From assembly GCA_023417285.1 (NCBI GenBank), contig JAEZFR010000434.1, forward strand, positions 1 through 7,171: a DNA stretch of 7,171 nt, in the 5' to 3' direction. The translations under genes were made by a program, and so were the position numbers. The DNA comes from Bacillota bacterium. GTDB lineage: Bacteria; Bacillota; Clostridia; Acetivibrionales; DSM-1351. The notes below the pieces were generated by a model. That model was not told the DNA's origin, did not search any database, and saw only the letters and a program-made list of their open reading frames with translations. Shown in pieces: positions 6,473 to 7,171 of the stretch (its first letter is position 1; each line of letters starts with the position of its first letter).

Positions 6473-6490
6473 TTGAATCACCTCTCTCCT
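6473..6490 (-). promoter_or_regulatory. Ribosome binding region that decides between two GTG starts
   Basis: The minus strand reads AGGAGAGAGGTGATTCAA and then GTG at 6472. AGGAG (6490-6486) sits only four bases before GTG 6481, which is tight. AGGTGAT (6483-6477) matches the 16S rRNA 3' tail over seven bases and sits four bases before GTG 6472, with its AGG about eight bases away, which is the better geometry. GTG 6481 also lies inside that AGGTGAT match. Confidence 0.55.
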
Positions 6491-6493
6491 ATA

Positions 6494-7171
6494 TTATTCA
6501 TGTCTTGGGTCGATAACCTTAACAGCTTCTGCAAATCTGCCGTAAGTACCAATATTCTTTTCGTAAGCTTCCTTTGGGTCTACACCCTTCTTGATCATGT
6601 CCATCATCTTTCCAAGGTGAATGAACTTGTAACCAATGATTTCATTATCTGCATCAAGACCGATGTTGAGAATGTAACCTTCTGCCATTTCAAGGTATCT
6701 TACGCCCTTAGCCTTGGTTCCAAATATAGTACCAACCTGTGAACGAAGTCCCTTACCTAAATCTTCAAGACCAGCTCCAATTGGAAGTCCACCTTCTGAG
6801 AAAGCTGACTGAGTTCTTCCGTATACAAGCTGCTTGAATATTTCTCTCATTGCAACGTTTATTGCGTCACAAACCAGGTCAGTATTGAGAGCTTCAAGAA
6901 TTGTCTTTCCTCCAAGTATTTCACCAGCCATAGCAGCTGAGTGAGTCATACCTGAACATCCTAATGTTTCAACGAGAGCCTCCTCGATGATACCATTCTT
7001 AACGTTGAGTGTAAGCTTACAACATCCCTGCTGAGGTGCACACCAGCCTATACCATGGGACAAACCTGAAATATCTGTAACTTCTTTTGCCTTTACCCAC
7101 TTACCTTCTTCAGGTATTGGAGCTGGACCATGATTTGGTCCCTTCTTTACAACACACATATTTTCTACTTC
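6494..7171 (-). CDS. NifU-N-like iron-sulfur cluster assembly scaffold protein (5' end probably just outside window)
   Basis: The protein resembles the NifU N-terminal/IscU scaffold family, on which Fe-S clusters are built before transfer to target proteins. Counting from ATG 7159 (221 residues), the cysteines expected of a scaffold are present: Cys40 in GWCAPQQGCC (with extra Cys46 and Cys47), Cys68 in LGCSGMTHS, and Cys97 in LVCDAIN. After the scaffold part (about 28-110) comes a long C-terminal extension with FSEGGLPIGAGLEDLGKG and the sequence RYLEMAEGYI. This is unlike IscU, which ends near 130 residues, and unlike the NifU C-terminal domain, as it has no CxxC. The frame stays open to the window edge (EVEN before MCVV), and no ribosome site lies in the 12 bases before ATG 7159, so the real start is probably a few codons outside. 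The GGGtGRT gene follows closely. No cysteine desulfurase is visible in the window. Confidence 0.87.
   Translation of the reverse strand, partial: EVENMCVVKKGPNHGPAPIPEEGKWVKAKEVTDISGLSHGIGWCAPQQGCCKLTLNVKNGIIEEALVETLGCSGMTHSAAMAGEILGGKTILEALNTDLVCDAINVAMREIFKQLVYGRTQSAFSEGGLPIGAGLEDLGKGLRSQVGTIFGTKAKGVRYLEMAEGYILNIGLDADNEIIGYKFIHLGKMMDMIKKGVDPKEAYEKNIGTYGRFAEAVKVIDPRHE

Noticed and set aside
6045..6476. A 143-codon plus-strand reading frame opposite the GGGtGRT gene
   Set aside because: It is a shadow of the strongly conserved minus-strand gene, with no ribosome site, no recognisable domain and a composition typical of antisense frames.
1..7171. Mobile element, CRISPR array, toxin-antitoxin or phage signature
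   Set aside because: No transposase, integrase, direct-repeat array, attachment-type repeat or small paired genes were found; the genes are typical chromosomal housekeeping or envelope genes.

Overview
The window looks like chromosomal DNA of a low-GC, anaerobic, Gram-positive Firmicute, probably a Clostridia member. The Ruminiclostridium / Clostridium cluster III group is my guess from gene style, not from a marker. Supporting signs are AT-rich spacers, strong AGGAGG-type ribosome binding sites, TATAAT-type promoters, U-tailed hairpin terminators, a clostridial-style class A penicillin-binding protein, and a GGGtGRT gene paired with a NifU-like gene, a pairing I associate with strict anaerobes. 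I see no phage, transposon, CRISPR, tRNA or rRNA.

Layout: the left half (1-3483) is read on the + strand and concerns the cell envelope. It holds the 3' end of an M23 peptidoglycan endopeptidase, a bactofilin 18 bases later, then a separate promoter with a hairpin leader and a complete class A PBP (glycosyltransferase plus transpeptidase). A long perfect inverted repeat at 3493-3533 acts as a shared terminator between this block and the convergent right half.

The right half (3608-7171) is read on the - strand. From right to left along the direction of transcription it holds a NifU-N-type iron-sulfur scaffold protein (its 5' end probably lies just beyond the window), a GGGtGRT-family protein of unknown function in the same operon, a terminator with a second GC-rich hairpin, a six-TM PAP2/Aur1-like phosphatase or phosphotransferase, and a short (PUA-less) glutamate 5-kinase with its own consensus promoter.

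How they work together: the M23 enzyme, bactofilin and PBP fit a local wall-remodelling unit (a cytoskeletal scaffold, a hydrolase that cuts peptide bridges, and a synthase that builds new wall). The NifU-like/GGGtGRT pair is the least understood part. The scaffold suggests Fe-S chemistry, while the partner is a strongly motif-rich protein without an assigned reaction. ProB and the PAP2 enzyme look like single-gene units with no obvious link to either block.
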